Under the pieces are notes generated by a model that was not told where the DNA came from, searched no databases, and worked only from the letters and a program-made list of their open reading frames with translations. DNA of 6,562 nt, taken from NCBI GenBank assembly GCA_934725085.1, contig CAKVAL010000051.1:1-6562 (forward strand), given 5' to 3'. Both the position numbers and the translations under genes were made by a program. The DNA comes from an uncultured Erysipelotrichaceae bacterium (lineage in GTDB: Bacteria; Bacillota_I; Bacilli_A; Erysipelotrichales; Erysipelotrichaceae). Positions 6,122 through 6,562 of the stretch are shown here, piece by piece (the stretch's first letter is position 1; every line of letters starts with the position of its first letter).

Positions 6122-6195
6122 TGGTGCTGACACCGCGAATCGGACGCGGGACTCATCCTTACCATGGACGTGTATTGCCACTATACTATGTCAGC
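6122..6195 (-). tRNA. tRNA-Thr (anticodon GGT)
   Basis: A complete 74-base cloverleaf. The acceptor stem GCTGACA/TGTCAGC is typical of tRNA-Thr. The D arm is GTAT/ATAC with a 7-base loop containing GG. The anticodon stem is CGTCC/GGATG with loop ATGGTAA, so the anticodon is GGT (reads ACC and ACT). The variable loop has 4 bases. The T arm is CCGCG/CGCGG with loop TCCGATT. Discriminator A is followed by an encoded CCA. The anticodon-loop sequence resembles known tRNA-Thr(GGT). An oddity is the T loop, which reads TCC where nearly all tRNAs have TTC, so the usual pseudouridine at position 55 would be lost. It is oriented opposite to the protein genes. No clear terminator follows on the minus strand. 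Confidence 0.93.
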
Positions 6196-6205
6196 CTGTC
6201 ATTTA

Positions 6206-6211
6206 ATTATA
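6206..6211 (-). promoter_or_regulatory. Possible -10 element of the tRNA-Thr promoter
   Basis: On the minus strand a perfect TATAAT lies ten bases before the tRNA 5' end, which would put transcription start about four bases upstream of the mature tRNA. The region further upstream is very A+T-rich and no clear -35 is visible (ATAATT at 17 bases spacing). In DNA this A+T-rich a perfect -10 has appreciable chance frequency. Confidence 0.35.
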
Positions 6212-6309
6212 ATATATAAATTATGGGTAATTATGTTATTTTAATAATTTTTAAAAATTTCACACAAATTTCATATACAATATTCAAAAAATAGTATATT
6301 CTATATTCA

Positions 6310-6458
6310 GGGAATAGCCAGGCGCATAAGTACACCCTATAAATTTAGTGCCTGTAAATATAAGTGTCTATATTGATTATCCCTTTAATACCTAGTTGCT
6401 TGCATATTTAAACTAGTAGTAGACAATTACCCGTAAATTATATTTTGTAGCTATTCCC
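6310..6458. ncRNA. Candidate structured RNA or riboswitch-like leader, family not recognised
   Basis: GGGAATAGC (6310-6318) pairs perfectly over 9 bp with GCTATTCCC (6450-6458), closing a 149-base domain. Directly inside, CAGGCGC (6319-6325) pairs with GTGCCTG (6348-6354), with no unpaired base between the two stems. A second branch is TGTCTA/TAGACA (6365-6370 with 6420-6425) enclosing CTAGTT/AACTAG (6392-6397 with 6411-6416). The strand is unresolved. G-T pairs at 6324/6349 and 6371/6419 would be A-C mismatches on the minus strand, which favours plus, as does the plus-strand terminator 75 bases downstream. The better promoter points the other way. I do not recognise 6S RNA, tmRNA, RNase P RNA, SRP RNA, a T-box or a common riboswitch core. 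Confidence 0.4.
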
Positions 6459-6476
6459 GCCCTTTATGTATTAGAA

Positions 6477-6507
6477 AAGATAGCATTTAAACTGTACCCT
6501 TTGTCAA
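6477..6507 (-). promoter_or_regulatory. Possible minus-strand promoter reading into the structured region
   Basis: On the minus strand a perfect TTGACA (6507-6502) is followed after 19 bases by TATCTT (6482-6477), preceded by TGC, an extended -10. The spacing is longer than the optimal 17, which weakens the call. Transcription would start near 6470, twelve bases before the 9-bp closing stem of the structured region, and could continue to tRNA-Thr. Confidence 0.3.
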
Positions 6508-6532
6508 GGACTGTTAAATAAAAAGGTGTCTG

Positions 6533-6560
6533 AGGAGTAACTTATATGGTTACTCCTTTT
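6533..6560 (+). terminator. Hairpin terminator at the right edge of the window
   Basis: AGGAGTAAC (6533-6541) pairs perfectly with GTTACTCCT (6549-6557) around a 7-base loop, followed by a T-run that reaches the window edge. It would stop a plus-strand transcript, either from the structured region or readthrough from tnpB. On the minus strand the nearest T-run begins eight bases past the stem, so action in that direction is less likely. Confidence 0.55.
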
Positions 6561-6562
6561 AT

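Noticed and set aside
6310..6458. 6S RNA, tmRNA, RNase P RNA or SRP RNA.
   Set aside because: The fold is branched, not a rod with a central bubble; no tRNA-like tmRNA ends or tag frame are seen; and the conserved RNase P and SRP core motifs are absent.
1..6562. CRISPR array, prophage or defence gene cluster.
   Set aside because: No regularly spaced repeats and no such genes are visible; the only mobile component is the TnpB element.

Overview
The window reads as chromosomal DNA of a low-GC Gram-positive bacterium (Bacillota), probably an anaerobic fermenter. The support is the gene order rpmE-tdk-prfA-prmC, which is characteristic of Bacillota, the A+T-rich DNA with strong GGAGG-type ribosome binding sites, the pyrophosphate-dependent phosphofructokinase of the long (about 550-residue) type, and a clostridial-style IS200/IS605 element. 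Erysipelotrichia or a related gut lineage is my guess, not something the sequence proves. Trp is read from TGG and no gene uses in-frame TGA, so the standard bacterial code applies.

Bases 1-178 hold a likely promoter and a short structured 5' leader for rpmE. Bases 179-4645 carry five co-directional housekeeping genes: ribosomal protein L31 (rpmE), thymidine kinase (tdk), peptide chain release factor 1 (prfA), the methyltransferase that modifies release factors (prmC), and PPi-dependent phosphofructokinase (pfp). rpmE has its own terminator, which overlaps its stop codon. tdk, prfA and prmC are translationally coupled by 1- and 14-base overlaps, so a release factor and its modifying enzyme are made together. 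pfp has its own ribosome binding site, a possible promoter, a more C-ending codon choice (suggesting high expression) and its own terminator.

Bases 4684-6020 look like a complete IS200/IS605-type element with no tnpA. It carries one tnpB gene (RNA-guided nuclease family), a left-end hairpin, and the conserved right end that doubles as the 3' part of the guide (omega) RNA scaffold. Its left edge lies in the T-run of the pfp terminator, next to a TTTAT motif.

Bases 6021-6562 contain no protein gene that I can support. They hold a 51-base tRNA-like fragment abutting the element's right end, an intact minus-strand tRNA-Thr(GGT) with encoded CCA, an A+T-rich stretch (6212-6300) with no clear feature beyond possible promoter elements, a candidate structured RNA closed by a perfect 9-bp stem (6310-6458), and a plus-strand hairpin terminator at the window edge.

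The most interesting places are the element's right junction, where the predicted TnpB guide is itself tRNA-like, and the unexplained structured region at 6310-6458.
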